This document shows positions 53,480-53,944 of a DNA stretch of 53,944 bases, piece after piece. Both the position numbers and the translations under genes were made by a program. Within the stretch, counting starts at the first letter, position 1. Every line of letters starts with the position of its first letter. The notes beneath the pieces were generated by a model that had not been told where the DNA came from, did no database searches, and worked only from the letters and a program-made list of their open reading frames with translations. The stretch lies in contig CANFLL010000017.1 of the NCBI GenBank assembly GCA_947447825.1, positions 1-53,944 of the forward strand, read 5' to 3'. This DNA comes from Chitinophagaceae bacterium (lineage in GTDB: Bacteria > Bacteroidota > Bacteroidia > Chitinophagales > Chitinophagaceae).

Positions 53480-53944
53480 TTGTGTGTAATATTTTGAGGT
53501 TAAGTATTCGTTTTTTAGTAAAATCTTTGTTACAATAGGTAAACCCATGTTTTGTAAGAACAAAATATTGAGGTTGTTTACACTAGTGAAAATTGGTTTG
53601 ACCGAAGGAAATGATTAATTGCCTTGATTTCAAATGAAGGAAGCTTCTCGCATTTCGCAAACCAAATACTGTTGAGTAAAATCTACAAATGTCTTAAAAC
53701 CCTTTACTGTCAATGAATACATCATTTAATTTAGCAATTTTAGCATCAAAAAACGTCATTTATTCACCTGAGTCAGTCCATGACTCACCTGAGTCGTGGA
53801 CTGACTCAGGTGAATCTTTGTCTAACTCAGGTGAGTCGCCGACTAACTCAGGTGAATCTTTGTCTGACTCAGTTGAGTCGTCGCTTGACTCAGGTGAATC
53901 TTTGTCTGACTCAGGTGAGTCGTGGACTGACTCAAGTGAATTTA
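53480..53944 (+). repeat. Duplicated element, copy 2 (cut by right edge)
   Basis: Direct repeat of 47356-47817. The 5' ~280 bp are conserved with scattered substitutions and short indels, then array E units have CTCA/TTCA at 53763, 53784, 53805, 53826, 53847, 53868, 53889, 53910 and 53931, exactly 21 bp apart. This copy has at least nine units. The frame from ATG 53713 again reads as SGESLSD-type heptads and is open to the window end. Unit order differs between the copies, so units have been gained, lost or converted. Confidence 0.92.

Noticed and set aside
3073-53944. CRISPR arrays
   Set aside because: The arrays are contiguous 21/22-bp tandem units with no unique spacers of 25-40 bp, and no cas genes are present in the window.

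Overview
The window looks like a chromosomal segment from a member of the Bacteroidota, most likely the Chitinophagaceae or a close relative. Points in favour are the low GC content, two secreted proteins with C-terminal type IX secretion (T9SS) sorting domains, a TonB-dependent receptor paired with a DUF4249 lipoprotein, TAnnTTTG-type -7 promoter boxes, little Shine-Dalgarno signal, and many protein families typical of that phylum. The taxonomic call is inference; no rRNA or marker search was possible.

Layout. 1-6.2 kb: secreted proteins, namely a two-HKD phospholipase D-family protein (cut by the left edge), two T9SS cargo proteins and an S1/P1 nuclease. 6.5-14 kb: housekeeping genes, namely guaB, a HAD phosphatase, a secreted unknown, a c-type cytochrome, an OsmC protein, metZ, a CoA-binding protein and sucD. 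14.2-17.6 kb: two tRNA genes (Arg-CCG, Val-TAC) bracketing an accessory-looking stretch with an HTH/coiled-coil protein, a hypothetical protein, a VapBC pair and a degraded ORF. 17.8-24.2 kb: a four-gene minus-strand operon for a uronic-acid-containing polysaccharide (GH2, SGNH esterase, heparinase II/III-like lyase, GH88) without SusC/SusD. 24.5-32 kb: a YbiT-like ABC-F ATPase, sucC, ctlX and a helicase with an N-terminal RelE-like domain. 32.8-47 kb: queG, a DUF1905/YdeI protein, a TonB receptor with its DUF4249 lipoprotein, a membrane protein, a trypsin-like protease, a RelA/SpoT homologue, a ROK kinase, and a sugar dehydrogenase with a cytochrome c. 48.3-53.4 kb: urease accessory genes ureE-F-G-D plus a nickel-permease-like gene (no urease structural genes in the window) and a beta-helix lyase-like protein.

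The most unusual content is intergenic. Two classes of repeat keep exact register. Class 1 has six arrays (seven counting a duplicate) with a strict 21- or 22-bp period, or a 64-bp higher-order period made of 21+21+22. Each locus uses a different, often dyad-symmetric word: 3.07-3.50, 15.05-15.30, 26.60-26.70, 32.36-32.57, 39.33-39.61, 47.64-47.82 and 53.76-53.94 kb. The last two belong to a duplicated element of about 460 bp that flanks the urease accessory region in direct orientation. Class 2 consists of heptanucleotide-register elements that abut or overlap the ends of genes and supply several start and stop codons. Many of them switch polarity midway, so the transcript could fold into a long imperfect hairpin. 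These two classes are the best candidates here for an undescribed genome feature.

Functional links that can be inferred: the lyase/GH88/GH2/esterase operon would break down a glucuronate-containing polymer; the UreE/F/G/D proteins and permease would supply nickel to a urease or other nickel enzyme encoded elsewhere; the PQQ-type sugar dehydrogenase could pass electrons to the adjacent cytochrome c; SucC and SucD form one TCA-cycle enzyme although their genes lie 13 kb apart.
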